Of a stretch of 64,000 bases of DNA, positions 39,910-48,677 are shown in pieces. The notes under the pieces were generated by a model. That model did not search any database. It saw only the letters and a program-made list of their open reading frames with translations, and was not told the origin of the DNA. Each line of letters starts with the position of its first letter. The stretch's first letter is position 1. The DNA comes from Litchfieldia stipae (GTDB lineage: Bacteria > Bacillota > Bacilli > Bacillales > Bacillaceae_L): positions 124,001 through 188,000 of the forward strand of contig NZ_JACYHA010000005.1 of NCBI RefSeq assembly GCF_014837155.1, written 5' to 3'. The translations under genes were made by a program, and so were the position numbers.

Positions 39910-40051
39910 TTGTTCCGCTCCTTTTTTTGTGGTTACCATGGTGTATGTATTAGTATCATTTCTCTACATTATTCTATGCAATTTGACACTTTTATATCTG
40001 CCTTTTCCATTTAAACACCGAGAAGTCCACATTTCAAGTGAGAAGACCAAT

Positions 40052-40065
40052 TGGAAACGTTTTCG
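40052..40065. promoter_or_regulatory. candidate CcpA cre site upstream of ackA
   Basis: TGGAAACGTTTTCG fits the cre consensus TGWAANCGNTNWCA except for one inner and one end base. It lies well upstream of the start, where CcpA activates rather than represses ackA in B. subtilis. Confidence 0.6.
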
Positions 40066-40128
40066 ACACAAATTCTTTAAATTCAGATAAATAAAATGAC
40101 ATATTTTGTTATACCAGGGGTTAGAAAT

Positions 40129-41139
40129 TTATCGTTTTTCTACTTCCAGCTTCTTCTCATCCTCAAACCACTGATCAATTTTTTGAATCATGCTAGTCAT
40201 TGAGTCTCGATTTGAAAACGATGGGAGATTTGCTAATAATGCTTGTTTTGGAGCCGTGATTCCCTCTGCTTTCTTTTGTAACATGAAGATACTTTTAGCT
40301 GCATCTTTATTCCTAAACATTGTTGTAGGCAATTGAATAAGCCCCTGAATATGCATATTTTCTGTAATAAATGCATTTAGCTTTGGAGCCTCAGGACTTT
40401 CAAATAACGCATTTGGAATAAGCAAAACGATATATCCGCCTGGCTTAGTATGGTTCAAGCTTTGTTCGATAAATAAGTGATGTGCATAGGAATGACCAGA
40501 GTCTACTTTCAATGTATAGTTCGCAGCATTCACGTCGTTTGGGTAATATCCATACGGTAAATCACAGACGACAATATCCACTGGATCAACATATAATTTT
40601 TCCAGGCTATCTTGATTATATAATTGGATATTATGTTCTTGAAGATTTGCACTGACATAGGCTAATTTCACTAGTAAGTCATCTACTTCACTACCAAATG
40701 CATTTATCTCCTTATCAGCATTTTGGTTCATCACGGCTGTTAGTAAATTCGCAGTCCCTATTGCTGGATCAAATATTGTGAAATGCTTTTTGTCTCTTGT
40801 TACTTTACTAATGAGATAACCTATAAATAAAGCAACGGCATCTGGTGTCATTTGATGATTTACTTGAGCTCCTTCATGCATTCCCTTTAGAATGGCAAGC
40901 TGGTAAGCCTTTCTGATTTCTTCCTTGGAATAGTTCATCTTCAGTAAGGAACTATATTCTTTTTCAAGATGTTTCTTACTTAGTTCACTAACCTCTTCTT
41001 GCACAATTGCTTGTTGAAAGATATTCTCTCCTGTTTCAGCCACTGCTTCAATGTAAGTGCACGATAATTCCTCTTTTAAAAGGGTAGCTGTTTCGTCAAT
41101 CAGTTTAAATAATATTTCTACTTGAGATCTTTGTTCCAT
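40129..41139 (-). CDS. ytxK: YtxK, class I SAM-dependent methyltransferase-like protein
   Basis: 336 residues resembling N6-adenine DNA methyltransferases of type I systems. SAM-binding motif FTIFDPAIGTANLLTAV and catalytic motif IV VVCDLPYGYYPND (NPPY-like, with DLPYG) are clear; an N-terminal helical domain precedes them. No specificity or restriction gene is nearby, so it is probably a housekeeping methyltransferase of unknown target. Located between ackA and tpx as in B. subtilis. Confidence 0.9.
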   Translation of the reverse strand: MEQRSQVEILFKLIDETATLLKEELSCTYIEAVAETGENIFQQAIVQEEVSELSKKHLEKEYSSLLKMNYSKEEIRKAYQLAILKGMHEGAQVNHQMTPDAVALFIGYLISKVTRDKKHFTIFDPAIGTANLLTAVMNQNADKEINAFGSEVDDLLVKLAYVSANLQEHNIQLYNQDSLEKLYVDPVDIVVCDLPYGYYPNDVNAANYTLKVDSGHSYAHHLFIEQSLNHTKPGGYIVLLIPNALFESPEAPKLNAFITENMHIQGLIQLPTTMFRNKDAAKSIFMLQKKAEGITAPKQALLANLPSFSNRDSMTSMIQKIDQWFEDEKKLEVEKR

Positions 41140-41176
41140 CGTTTTCCTCCTAAATGGTCTTACCCAATCTAAACAT

Positions 41177-41204
41177 AAAAGAGCCCCTAGTATTTCCAGG
41201 GCTC
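41177..41204 (-). terminator. terminator after tpx
   Basis: GAGCCC and GGGCTC pair around a loop of about 13 bases, followed by TTTTA on the minus strand. Confidence 0.65.
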
Positions 41205-41238
41205 CCTAGTCAATTTTAAGCTATTATGTCATAAAAAA

Positions 41239-41739
41239 TTATTGAGCTGCCTTAGCCGCTTCGATTGCACCTTCATAATTTGGGTGGTCTGTAGCTTCAC
41301 TTACATATTCAACATATGTAATTTTATCATTACTGTCAATCACAAAAACAGCACGAGCTAGTAAACGTAATTCCTCAATTGCTACACCATATGCTTCTCC
41401 GAATGAAAGGGAACGGTGATCTGACACAGTTTGAACATTCTCAATGCCATTCGCTCCACACCAGCGCTTTTGTGCAAACGGAAGATCTACACTTACTGTT
41501 AATACCTTCACGTTACTTAAGCTTGCTGCTTCCTCATTAAAACGACGTGTTTGTGCATCACAAACTCCTGTATCAATTGAAGGAACTACACTTATTAAAC
41601 GTACTGACCCCTTTGAATCTGCAAGTGTAACTGGTGATAAGTCATTTGCTAATACTGTAAAGTCTGGTGCAGTATCCCCTACTTTAACTTCTTGACCTAG
41701 TAATGTTACTGGATTGCCTTTAAAAGTGATATTTGCCAT
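41239..41739 (-). CDS. tpx: thiol peroxidase Tpx
   Basis: Peroxiredoxin that reduces hydroperoxides with thioredoxin. 166 residues. Peroxidatic Cys is C60 ([15 protein letters not shown]) and resolving Cys is C94 (KRWCGANG), both at family positions. The ATG at 41739 has GGAGG 8 bases upstream; a TTG two codons earlier is less likely. Monocistronic, with the terminator 35 bases beyond the stop. Confidence 0.96.
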   Translation of the reverse strand: MANITFKGNPVTLLGQEVKVGDTAPDFTVLANDLSPVTLADSKGSVRLISVVPSIDTGVCDAQTRRFNEEAASLSNVKVLTVSVDLPFAQKRWCGANGIENVQTVSDHRSLSFGEAYGVAIEELRLLARAVFVIDSNDKITYVEYVSEATDHPNYEGAIEAAKAAQ

Positions 41740-41905
41740 TCCCAATTCCTCCCTTATTATATGTACAGATAAATTCTAGCTATATCTTCTACAGATTGCA
41801 ATGATTTGCACCTAGATTGACAAATTTTTATGATAAAGAATAGAGCTGTCCTTTAAGTGCTTCACTTACTTTGCACTTTTGTTAGTGGACAGCCCTTAGA
41901 ACCTC

Positions 41906-42331
41906 TTATATATTAAAATCTTGATTATCTTGACTTTGAGCTTGATTATCACCTTGCTTGTTTTTAAACATTTGCTGTACTTTATCAACTGCTTGTGGTG
42001 CAAGTTCTAATAATTTTTCATACAGATGTGTATTTTCATCTAAGTGAAGCATTTTCACACCTGAAGCATTAACAATTAGAAATGCGATTGGGGTAATTGA
42101 TACTCCTCCCCCGCTACCTCCACCAAACGGTAAGCTAGCTCCTTCTCCTTCTTTAGAAGGTTGAAATTCACTACCACCAGCAGCAAATCCAAACCCTACC
42201 TTTGAGACGGTTAAGATAACACTTCCGTCAGGTGTTTCTACTGGATCCCCGATAATTGTATTAACATCAATCATTTCCTTAAGATTTTCCATTGCTGTGG
42301 TCATTAACCCTTTAATTGGATGATCTGACAT
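41906..42331 (-). CDS. ytfJ: sporulation protein YtfJ (GerW family)
   Basis: 141 residues. The family core SDHPIKGLMTTAMENLKEMIDVNTIIGDPVETPDGSVILTVSKVGFGFAAGGSEF is followed by a glycine-rich segment (PFGGGSGGGVSITPIAFLI) and a Gln/Asn-rich tail. In B. subtilis GerW is forespore-made and needed for germination through L-alanine receptors. Ten bases after ytfI, so a ytfI-ytfJ unit. The 165 bases to tpx carry an imperfect GCTGTCC/GGACAGC hairpin. Confidence 0.92.
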   Translation of the reverse strand: MSDHPIKGLMTTAMENLKEMIDVNTIIGDPVETPDGSVILTVSKVGFGFAAGGSEFQPSKEGEGASLPFGGGSGGGVSITPIAFLIVNASGVKMLHLDENTHLYEKLLELAPQAVDKVQQMFKNKQGDNQAQSQDNQDFNI

Positions 42332-42342
42332 TATACTTCCTC

Positions 42343-43053
42343 CTAGCTTTTAGTGATTTTCGAATTACTACCTGTCAACATGGAGAGGGGAGCTGACTTG
42401 AATTTTGGTAAATTCCCCTTCCAATATCTAACCAGTCTAATTCCTGCTAACATAGCTTTCCCGACTCTGAAGTGAAACATACATTCAAATTTGGTCTCTG
42501 AATATAATTGTTGAAATAATGGGGTTATCGATATATTGGGCTTCGCCTTTAAGTTCATATACTGACTTATAATACCTAGCAAAACACCTTTTACTGACCA
42601 CCCTAATCCGACGAAAATACCCGTTTGAGCAGCGTCTCCAATTCCAAAAGCAGTATGCCAATTAACCTTTGTCACTGTAACAGAATGAAGAAATTTCTTA
42701 ATAATCTTATGGAAATTTGCGACATGGTCAAGGATGGTTCCAGAATCTTGAATAGCTCTAATGATTTCATCTGGAGTGAATTTTTTCTTTTTATCTTTTG
42801 TCTTCTTTTCCTTCAGATTGCTTTTTTCCTCATGCTTCAATTCGATATTAGGTGAATCATCATCCACCTTAATCTGTGGAATATGAATGGTGTATCTAAT
42901 AAGTCCAAACCAAAGGCTAAATTTAATCTTGATATCCTCATTTTTGGGTGAATGATTGAATAGAATCAACACTTTTAACTTACTAATAAGAAGAATAAAT
43001 AAAAGAGCAATAATAATTAAAAAAATGATTAAAACCCATTTCACTCCACGCAC
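42343..43053 (-). CDS. ytfI: YtfI, DUF2953 membrane-anchored protein
   Basis: 236 residues: one N-terminal membrane helix (about 5-27, VLIIFLIIIALLFILLISKLKVLI), a lysine-rich stretch (KEEKSNLKEKKTKDKKKK), and a DUF2953 domain (TVTKVNWHTAFGIGDAAQTGIFVGLGWSVKGVLLG). Cooperates with ytfJ by position; function unknown, likely in the spore. Confidence 0.85.
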   Translation of the reverse strand: MRGVKWVLIIFLIIIALLFILLISKLKVLILFNHSPKNEDIKIKFSLWFGLIRYTIHIPQIKVDDDSPNIELKHEEKSNLKEKKTKDKKKKFTPDEIIRAIQDSGTILDHVANFHKIIKKFLHSVTVTKVNWHTAFGIGDAAQTGIFVGLGWSVKGVLLGIISQYMNLKAKPNISITPLFQQLYSETKFECMFHFRVGKAMLAGIRLVRYWKGNLPKFKSAPLSMLTGSNSKITKS

Positions 43054-43110
43054 ATCCTTTCAATCTTCCATTATCACCCTTCTACAAATGATATAAACAT
43101 CCCTTTCCAT

Positions 43111-43140
43111 AAAAAAAAGAATGCAGTTGCCCGCATCCTT
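43111..43140 (-). terminator. terminator after yteJ
   Basis: AAGGATGC and GCATTCTT pair with one G-T pair, followed by eight T on the minus strand, and overlap the yteJ stop. Confidence 0.7.
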
Positions 43141-43645
43141 AAGATTGTTTATTTAATTCCTTATGTTCGTGTATAACCGTTGTTTCTGCAAATAGATCAT
43201 GAATTCCTTGCTTCTTTGGTAGGAATGCAATTATTAAATACCCAATATATGTGACCTTGGAAATAAATCGTCCGACAAACTCACGAAATATCACAGTTCC
43301 CCATGTGAGTTCTTCCCGTGAAATGGTTATTACTTTTAGACCAAAAACCATTTTCCCTAAAGTTTGTTTAAAATATTTTGTCATTAGCACAAAATAGAGA
43401 AAATAGGTTAAAGCTGTTGTGATTGAAATAGGAGCAAACATACTAGCTCCTGATAATGGTAAATCAATTAGTTTGAAAATAGGATAAACAATCAGCCTGT
43501 TAATACTTCCAACAACGATTAAATCCAGTAGATAGGCCCATAACCTCATCCAGAACCCTGCATATTGTATGTAAACTGCATCATTTGGAGACTGAACAAG
43601 ATTTTCTGGCTGCTCATGTGCGTTGTTATAAGATATATCCATCAA
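43139..43645 (-). CDS. yteJ: YteJ, RDD family membrane protein
   Basis: 168 residues with three predicted membrane helices and the RDD pattern: Arg in YAGFWMRLWAYLLDLIVVG with two downstream Asp/Glu-type residues in the helices, and a late KQGIHDLFAETTVI motif. RDD proteins are of poorly known function, some being transporters. 12 bases after sppA; in B. subtilis SppA and YteJ form a membrane complex linked to lantibiotic resistance. Confidence 0.88.
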   Translation of the reverse strand: MMDISYNNAHEQPENLVQSPNDAVYIQYAGFWMRLWAYLLDLIVVGSINRLIVYPIFKLIDLPLSGASMFAPISITTALTYFLYFVLMTKYFKQTLGKMVFGLKVITISREELTWGTVIFREFVGRFISKVTYIGYLIIAFLPKKQGIHDLFAETTVIHEHKELNKQS

Positions 43646-43657
43646 ATCACGCCTCCT

Positions 43658-44671
43658 TTACTTTGCATACAAATACATCATTCGAGGTGAATTAGGTTGA
43701 GATAGTAATTGGACCAGAGATGCCATTTCAATATCATCTGTAAACAGTTTTTTGGCACTCATTGAGAAGAGTGAACTTAGACCATAATTTGCTTCATATT
43801 CAACCACATTAACGTCTCCAAGATCATAATCTGCTTTCATTGCTTCTAGTGCATCCTCAAAATAACCTAATTCATCGACAAGCTTCAACTCTTTAGCTTG
43901 CCTTCCATCATAAATTCGTCCATCTGCAACTTTTCTTACTTCAGCTTCTGATAAATCCCGACCCTTTGAAATCACATTAACAAAACCTTCATAAGCATTA
44001 TCGACCATGTTCTGAAGAATATCTCTTTCTTCGTCTGTCATTTCTCTTGATGCTGACATGATATCTTTGTATGGGCCGCTCTTTATTGTTTCAAAGGTAA
44101 CACCATACCTTTCAGCTAACCCTGAATAATTTATCCCTTGCATAATTACTCCAAGTGATCCTGTTAATGTATCAGGAACCGCAAAGATTTTGTCAGCCGG
44201 AGCTGAAATATAATATCCACCTGATGCAGCCATCGTGCCCATTGAGACATAGACTGGTTTTCCAGTTTCTTCTTGCAACTCAACAAGTCGATCATGAATC
44301 TCAGCACTCTCAACTACTCCACCACCAGGGGAATTCACACGAAGAATGATCCCTTTAACAAAATCATCCTCCTTCGCTTGATCAATCATTCGTAAAAATG
44401 CTTGATGCTGATACCCTGTTGGACTAAACAAAGAAGTAACGTCATCACCAGTATCCTGTATTGCACCATTTACTTTCAGAACTAGAATTTTATCAAGTCC
44501 ATTCCCTGGCGTAATACTATGTTCTATGAATTCTGTATCTGTCGCACCAAATAAATCATCCGTCCAACTACCACTTTCATTAAATGCAACTGTAGAAGCA
44601 AAATTCACCAAAATTGAGATAATAAAAAGTCCTGCTGCAATCCCTAAAGCTGCCCAACGTTTTCCATTCAT
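43658..44671 (-). CDS. sppA: signal peptide peptidase SppA
   Basis: Membrane-bound serine protease that degrades leftover signal peptides. 337 residues: membrane helix (about 7-29), then a ClpP-like core with the Ser/Lys dyad at S150 (GTMAASGGYYIS) and K202 (SGPYKDIMSASRE). It is the short, half-length form of Gram-positives. The ATG at 44671 follows AAAGGAG by 11 bases; upstream in-frame codons overlap it. Operon with yteJ. Confidence 0.95.
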   Translation of the reverse strand: MNGKRWAALGIAAGLFIISILVNFASTVAFNESGSWTDDLFGATDTEFIEHSITPGNGLDKILVLKVNGAIQDTGDDVTSLFSPTGYQHQAFLRMIDQAKEDDFVKGIILRVNSPGGGVVESAEIHDRLVELQEETGKPVYVSMGTMAASGGYYISAPADKIFAVPDTLTGSLGVIMQGINYSGLAERYGVTFETIKSGPYKDIMSASREMTDEERDILQNMVDNAYEGFVNVISKGRDLSEAEVRKVADGRIYDGRQAKELKLVDELGYFEDALEAMKADYDLGDVNVVEYEANYGLSSLFSMSAKKLFTDDIEMASLVQLLSQPNSPRMMYLYAK

Positions 44672-44843
44672 TCTTTTTTCAACTCCTTTTATTCTAGACA
44701 CATACCTATTTACGACTCATTTTACTTTTGGTTTCAATTTCATGTAAACTGATATTATATTGTAACAGAAATTTCTAATTTTGGATAAATTAACTGTTAT
44801 AATCATCTTGAAATCTAATTTTGCTTAAATGGAGGAATGAACG

Positions 44844-45644
44844 ATGCCAGATCGCAGAAATCTTTACTTCTTTTATGAGAAATCTAAAGAATTAATTCAA
44901 AAAGTTGATGAGTTAAAGGCTTTAGCAAGGGATTATCAATTTACTGTCGTTACGGACCACTTAAAAGCTAATATCATCGTTAGTATTGGTGATGATGGAA
45001 CTTTTTTGCAAGCGGTACGTAAAACCAATTTCCGTCAGGATTGTCTCTATGTTGGAATCTCAACCACTGGTAGCCTAAGTATGTATTGTGATTTTGATAT
45101 CAAAGATATCGACGGTTTAGTTGAAGCCATGACCACTGAGCAAATTGAAGTTAGAAGATATCCTACAATTGAGGTAAGTGTTGATAATGAAGCTGCATTT
45201 TATTGCTTAAATGAATGTTCTATTCGTTCACCCATCATCAGAACTTTTGTTATCGATGTTTACATAGACGATCTTCATTTCGAAACATTCCGTGGGGATG
45301 GAATGATTGTTGCAACACCTACTGGAAGTACTGCATATAACAAATCTGTAAACGGTGCAGTCGTTGACCCACTCTTACCATGTATTCAGGTCAGTGAATT
45401 AGCCTCTTTAAATAATAATCAATACCGAACCCTTGGATCCTCTTTCATTTTAAGTGAACAAAGAAAGCTATCCTTGAAAGTTGTCCAGGATGGGAATGAT
45501 TTCCCTATTATCGGAATGGACAATGAAGCAGTTAGTATTCAACATGTTGAGAAGATTGATTTTAGCCTAAGTGACCGAAAGATTAAAACCGTCAAGCTCA
45601 AGAACAATTCATTCTGGGAAAAGGTGAAACGGTCCTTTTTATAA
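44844..45644 (+). CDS. ppnKB: NAD kinase 2
   Basis: Phosphorylates NAD to NADP. 266 residues with catalytic GDDGTFLQAV (GGDG variant with Asp), the NAD-binding STTGSLSMY and GDGMIVATPTGSTAYNKSVNGAVVDP. The match of length and place to B. subtilis YtdI (PpnKB/NadF) is good. Divergent from sppA. ATG after GGAGG at 44844. Confidence 0.93.
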   Translation: MPDRRNLYFFYEKSKELIQKVDELKALARDYQFTVVTDHLKANIIVSIGDDGTFLQAVRKTNFRQDCLYVGISTTGSLSMYCDFDIKDIDGLVEAMTTEQIEVRRYPTIEVSVDNEAAFYCLNECSIRSPIIRTFVIDVYIDDLHFETFRGDGMIVATPTGSTAYNKSVNGAVVDPLLPCIQVSELASLNNNQYRTLGSSFILSEQRKLSLKVVQDGNDFPIIGMDNEAVSIQHVEKIDFSLSDRKIKTVKLKNNSFWEKVKRSFL

Positions 45645-45660
45645 ACAGCATTTACTCATG

Positions 45661-45688
45661 AAAAAGAGCGGGATGTTACTCCCGCTCT
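45661..45688 (-). terminator. terminator after the SASP gene
   Basis: AGAGCGGGA and TCCCGCTCT form a perfect stem; TTTTTC follows on the minus strand. The plus strand has no T run, so ppnKB is less well served. Confidence 0.85.
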
Positions 45689-45706
45689 GTAGCCACTTAT
45701 ATTAAA

Positions 45707-45913
45707 TTATTTTTGGAAAGAACCACTCATTTGTTGTTGAGCGAAAGAAACTAAACGTTTAGTAATTTCTCCACCCACAGAACCGTTAGCGCGAGAAGTA
45801 GTATCTGCTCCAAGGTTTACACCAAATTCAGAAGCAATCTCATACTTCATTTGGTCGATCGCTTGTTGTGCACCTGATACTAGAAGTTGGTTTGAGCTGC
45901 TGTTGTTTGCCAT
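45707..45913 (-). CDS. sspA: alpha/beta-type small acid-soluble spore protein
   Basis: 68-residue spore DNA-binding protein that protects the dormant chromosome. The GPR germination-protease site EIASEFGV (cleaved after E25) and the second conserved block [21 protein letters not shown] are intact. Symbol by place and family; several ssp paralogues exist in Bacillus. A ribosome site GGAGGTGA precedes ATG. A forespore SigmaG promoter candidate is upstream. Confidence 0.95.
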   Translation of the reverse strand: MANNSSSNQLLVSGAQQAIDQMKYEIASEFGVNLGADTTSRANGSVGGEITKRLVSFAQQQMSGSFQK

Positions 45914-45981
45914 GTGCTATCACCTCCTTGTGAGTATAGATTGTGTAAAAAAACGAATGTTAATTCAATTTTTTTATTGGT

Positions 45982-46011
45982 AATTGTTCACAGGATTGTC
46001 ATGATATGCAA
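45982..46011 (-). promoter_or_regulatory. candidate SigmaG promoter of the SASP gene
   Basis: On the minus strand TGCATA and CAATTA are separated by 18 bases, fitting the forespore SigmaG pattern (TGMATA, CATNNTA). It lies 70 to 98 bases before the SASP start. Confidence 0.6.
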
Positions 46012-46032
46012 ATAGCTTCAACATCAATTAAA

Positions 46033-47235
46033 TTAAAATAACTCTTCTAATTCACTCTTGCTAGTACTCTTGCCGATTTTGACTACTTCTGTATTTTCAA
46101 CAGCTCGATTGATTAATTCATTAAAATCAATAAAGCTCTCGTAATACTCAACTTTTTCTCGTTTTGGCCTTGTTTTGGGAGCTGCAGGACTAAAGATCGT
46201 ACAGCAATCTTCATATGGTCGGATTGAAATATCATAGGTATCAATCTTTCTTGCGATATCAATGATTTCTGTTTTATCCATGGAAATGCATGGTCTGAGC
46301 ATAGGAGTGCTAGTGACATCATTTATTGCGTACATACTTTCCATCGTTTGACTTGCCACTTGTCCTAAGCTCTCACCTGTCGTTATTGCCAACCCAGTTC
46401 TTCTATTTCTTATTTCATCTGTAATTCTCAGCATCATTCTTCTAGTAGAGATGAGTGAGTAATTTTCAGGTACTTGCTTTTGAATCACTTCTTGAATTTC
46501 TGTGAAGGGAACAATATGCAAGTTGATATCTGGACCAAACTGAGTAAGAACCTCTGATAGGTCTACAACTTTTTGCTTTGAGCGTTCATTTGTATAAGGT
46601 GGACTATAGAAATGAACAGCTTCTAGTTCTACCCCTCGCTTCATCGCTAGATAACCAGCTACTGGACTATCTAGACCACCCGAGAGCATTAGCATTGACT
46701 TTCCGCTCGTGCCTACTGGCAAGCCACCAGCACCAATTATATCCTTACAGGTAATATAGCTAGCTTCCTTTCTCACCTCGACACGCACATTTATCATAGG
46801 GTTATGGACATCCACGACAAGTTCATCTACATTTGTTAAGATATGACTTCCCACTTGATAGTTTATTTGATTTGTATCGAATGGGAATAACTTATCCGAT
46901 CTCCTTGCAGATACTTTAAACGTCTTACCTTCATAATCAAGCTCCGTAAATGCAAACAAGGCAGCTGCTTTAATGGCATCAATATCGCTTTCTGTCTTCA
47001 CAGCCAGACTAAATGAATGAATACCAAACACTTTTGTAAGGCGTGCGGATATCTCTTCATGATTTTCACCATTTAAAACGATAAAAATCCGATCTCTTGT
47101 AGTCTCAATCTTAATCTGAGGATAATCAGTTAATTTATTTTGAATGTTTCTCTTTAATTTATCTATGAATCGTTTTCGGTTTCGTCCTTTTGTTGAGATT
47201 TCACCAAAACGGATTAGTATATGGTCATATTGCAT
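46033..47235 (-). CDS. thiI: ThiI, tRNA 4-thiouridine synthetase
   Basis: Makes 4-thiouridine at position 8 of tRNA. 400 residues: ferredoxin-like and THUMP domains (about 1-165), then the PP-loop ATPase (LMLSGGLDSPVAGYLAMKRG). The E. coli rhodanese extension is absent, as in B. subtilis, where sulfur comes directly from a dedicated cysteine desulfurase. That partner is the adjacent gene, 1 base upstream. Confidence 0.95.
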   Translation of the reverse strand: MQYDHILIRFGEISTKGRNRKRFIDKLKRNIQNKLTDYPQIKIETTRDRIFIVLNGENHEEISARLTKVFGIHSFSLAVKTESDIDAIKAAALFAFTELDYEGKTFKVSARRSDKLFPFDTNQINYQVGSHILTNVDELVVDVHNPMINVRVEVRKEASYITCKDIIGAGGLPVGTSGKSMLMLSGGLDSPVAGYLAMKRGVELEAVHFYSPPYTNERSKQKVVDLSEVLTQFGPDINLHIVPFTEIQEVIQKQVPENYSLISTRRMMLRITDEIRNRRTGLAITTGESLGQVASQTMESMYAINDVTSTPMLRPCISMDKTEIIDIARKIDTYDISIRPYEDCCTIFSPAAPKTRPKREKVEYYESFIDFNELINRAVENTEVVKIGKSTSKSELEELF

Positions 47236-47236
47236 G

Positions 47237-48379
47237 TTATCTCATTACCTTTCCTAAATGATCTATTGCTTTATTTATTGCATTTAGTATATATGGGACT
47301 TCTTCTAGTTCATTTTCTGCTGACAAGCTCATTCGAATAGCACTACTTGCAATTGGCTCATCCTTTTTCATTGCAAGTAAGGTCTTGCTAGGTGCCTTTT
47401 TCTTTGAAGAGCATGCGGATGTAGTTGAAAGAATGATACCATTCTCTTCTAACAAATGGACGAACACCTCAGATTTCAATCCATTAATGGAGAAATTGAT
47501 AATATGTGGTGCAGTTTGGTAACTTGGAGTATTTATTGTAATAATAGCATTTGTTTCTAGTCCATCCAATATAGCCCGTTTTATTTGGTTGATTTTCTCA
47601 ACCTTTTCGTCCATATTCTCCAATGTCATCCGCAATGCTTTCGTCATGGCAACAATGCCAGCAACGTTTTCAGTCCCAGACCGTAATTGCATTTCTTGTT
47701 GACCACCTGAGATTAATGGAGCAAGCTCCACTCCCTTTCTAACATATAGAATACCCGTACCTTTTAATCCATTGAATTTATGGCCAGACAACGTGCATAG
47801 GTCTATACCAGCCTGCTGAAGCTGCAATGGTACCTTTCCAACTCCTTGAACATGATCTACATGGTATATGATTTTTGGATAGGCTTTTAATAACTTTCCA
47901 ATTTCAGCTACAGGTTGAATTGTACCGATTTCATTATTAACATGAATCACTGAAACAAGGATGGTGTCTTCCCTTATTGCCTTTTTAATATCTGAAATTT
48001 CTACAACCCCATTTGAATTTACTGGAACATATGTAACTTCAAAACCAGACTCCTTCAATTGCTCAAACGATTCACTAACAGAAGGATGCTCTATTTGAGT
48101 GGTTATAATATGATTTCCACGATTCTTTCGTTGAAGTGCTGTTCCTTTGATAGCTAGATTATTCCCTTCTGAACCCCCAGCCGTAAATATGACTTCCAAA
48201 GGAGAGACATCTAATAAATCTGCTACTTGCTTTCGGGCTTGAATTAATAACTTTTCAGCCTCTCCACCAAGCTTATGTAAAGACGAAGGATTACCGAAAT
48301 ATGCTTCTGATACTTTCACAAAAGAGGTAATCACTTCAGGAAATGGTTTCGTCGTTGCGCTATTATCAAGATAGATCAT
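47237..48379 (-). CDS. nifZ: cysteine desulfurase, ThiI partner (NifS/IscS family)
   Basis: PLP enzyme giving persulfide sulfur from cysteine to ThiI. 380 residues: starts MIYLDNSATTKP; PLP Lys in LSGHKFNGLKGTG; catalytic Cys in STTSACSSKKKAPS; HVNNEIGTIQPV region. The ATG at 48379 follows GAGGAGG; the in-frame ATG seven codons earlier contains that site. Its stop adjoins the thiI start, giving a two-gene operon. nifZ is the B. subtilis name for this partner. Confidence 0.93.
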   Translation of the reverse strand: MIYLDNSATTKPFPEVITSFVKVSEAYFGNPSSLHKLGGEAEKLLIQARKQVADLLDVSPLEVIFTAGGSEGNNLAIKGTALQRKNRGNHIITTQIEHPSVSESFEQLKESGFEVTYVPVNSNGVVEISDIKKAIREDTILVSVIHVNNEIGTIQPVAEIGKLLKAYPKIIYHVDHVQGVGKVPLQLQQAGIDLCTLSGHKFNGLKGTGILYVRKGVELAPLISGGQQEMQLRSGTENVAGIVAMTKALRMTLENMDEKVEKINQIKRAILDGLETNAIITINTPSYQTAPHIINFSINGLKSEVFVHLLEENGIILSTTSACSSKKKAPSKTLLAMKKDEPIASSAIRMSLSAENELEEVPYILNAINKAIDHLGKVMR

Positions 48380-48455
48380 AGAATCCTCCTCACACTTCAT
48401 GCAAAATGTAATAATACCATATTCTGTTTTGAAATGAAATTGATTGAAAATCAGT

Positions 48456-48496
48456 AAAAAGGACTCCCACCAAAGTTCATTTAGATGGAAGTCCTT
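48456..48496 (-). terminator. terminator downstream of ezrA
   Basis: On the minus strand AAGGACT-CCA and TGG-AGTCCTT pair across a loop of about 12 bases and are followed by TTTTT. It is now separated from the ezrA stop by repeat copy D. Confidence 0.8.
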
Positions 48497-48509
48497 TCTA
48501 TTTTAATTA

Positions 48510-48672
48510 GGCTGTTTTCGTAAATATTGTTGCTTTTGATACCGCAGCCTGAATACACTCCGCGTCCTGTGGGAGCCAACTAGTCCCACGGGAGTCCCCC
48601 GTGTATTCAGTCTGCTAGAAATCTATACTCAACTAATTCACCTCAAAAAACAACAATCTTTGAGAAACAGCC
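48510..48672 (+). repeat. intact MITE-like repeat copy D (short form)
   Basis: 163-bp element. Terminal inverted repeats of about 30 bases (48510-48539 and 48643-48672): GGCTGTTTTC at the left end, GAAACAGCC at the right, each continuing to ATTGTTG / CAACAAT and TTTTGA / TCAAAA. Flanked by the direct 8-base repeat TTTAATTA at 48502-48509 and 48673-48680. The right copy of the duplication contains the ezrA stop codon. The core from GATACCGCAGCCTGAATAC to GTGTATTCAGTCTGCTAG is identical with copy F. Confidence 0.93.
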
Positions 48673-48677
48673 TTTAA

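Noticed and set aside
40129-41139. Restriction-modification system around the YtxK methyltransferase
   Set aside because: No specificity or endonuclease gene on either side; gene order is the standard Bacillus one.
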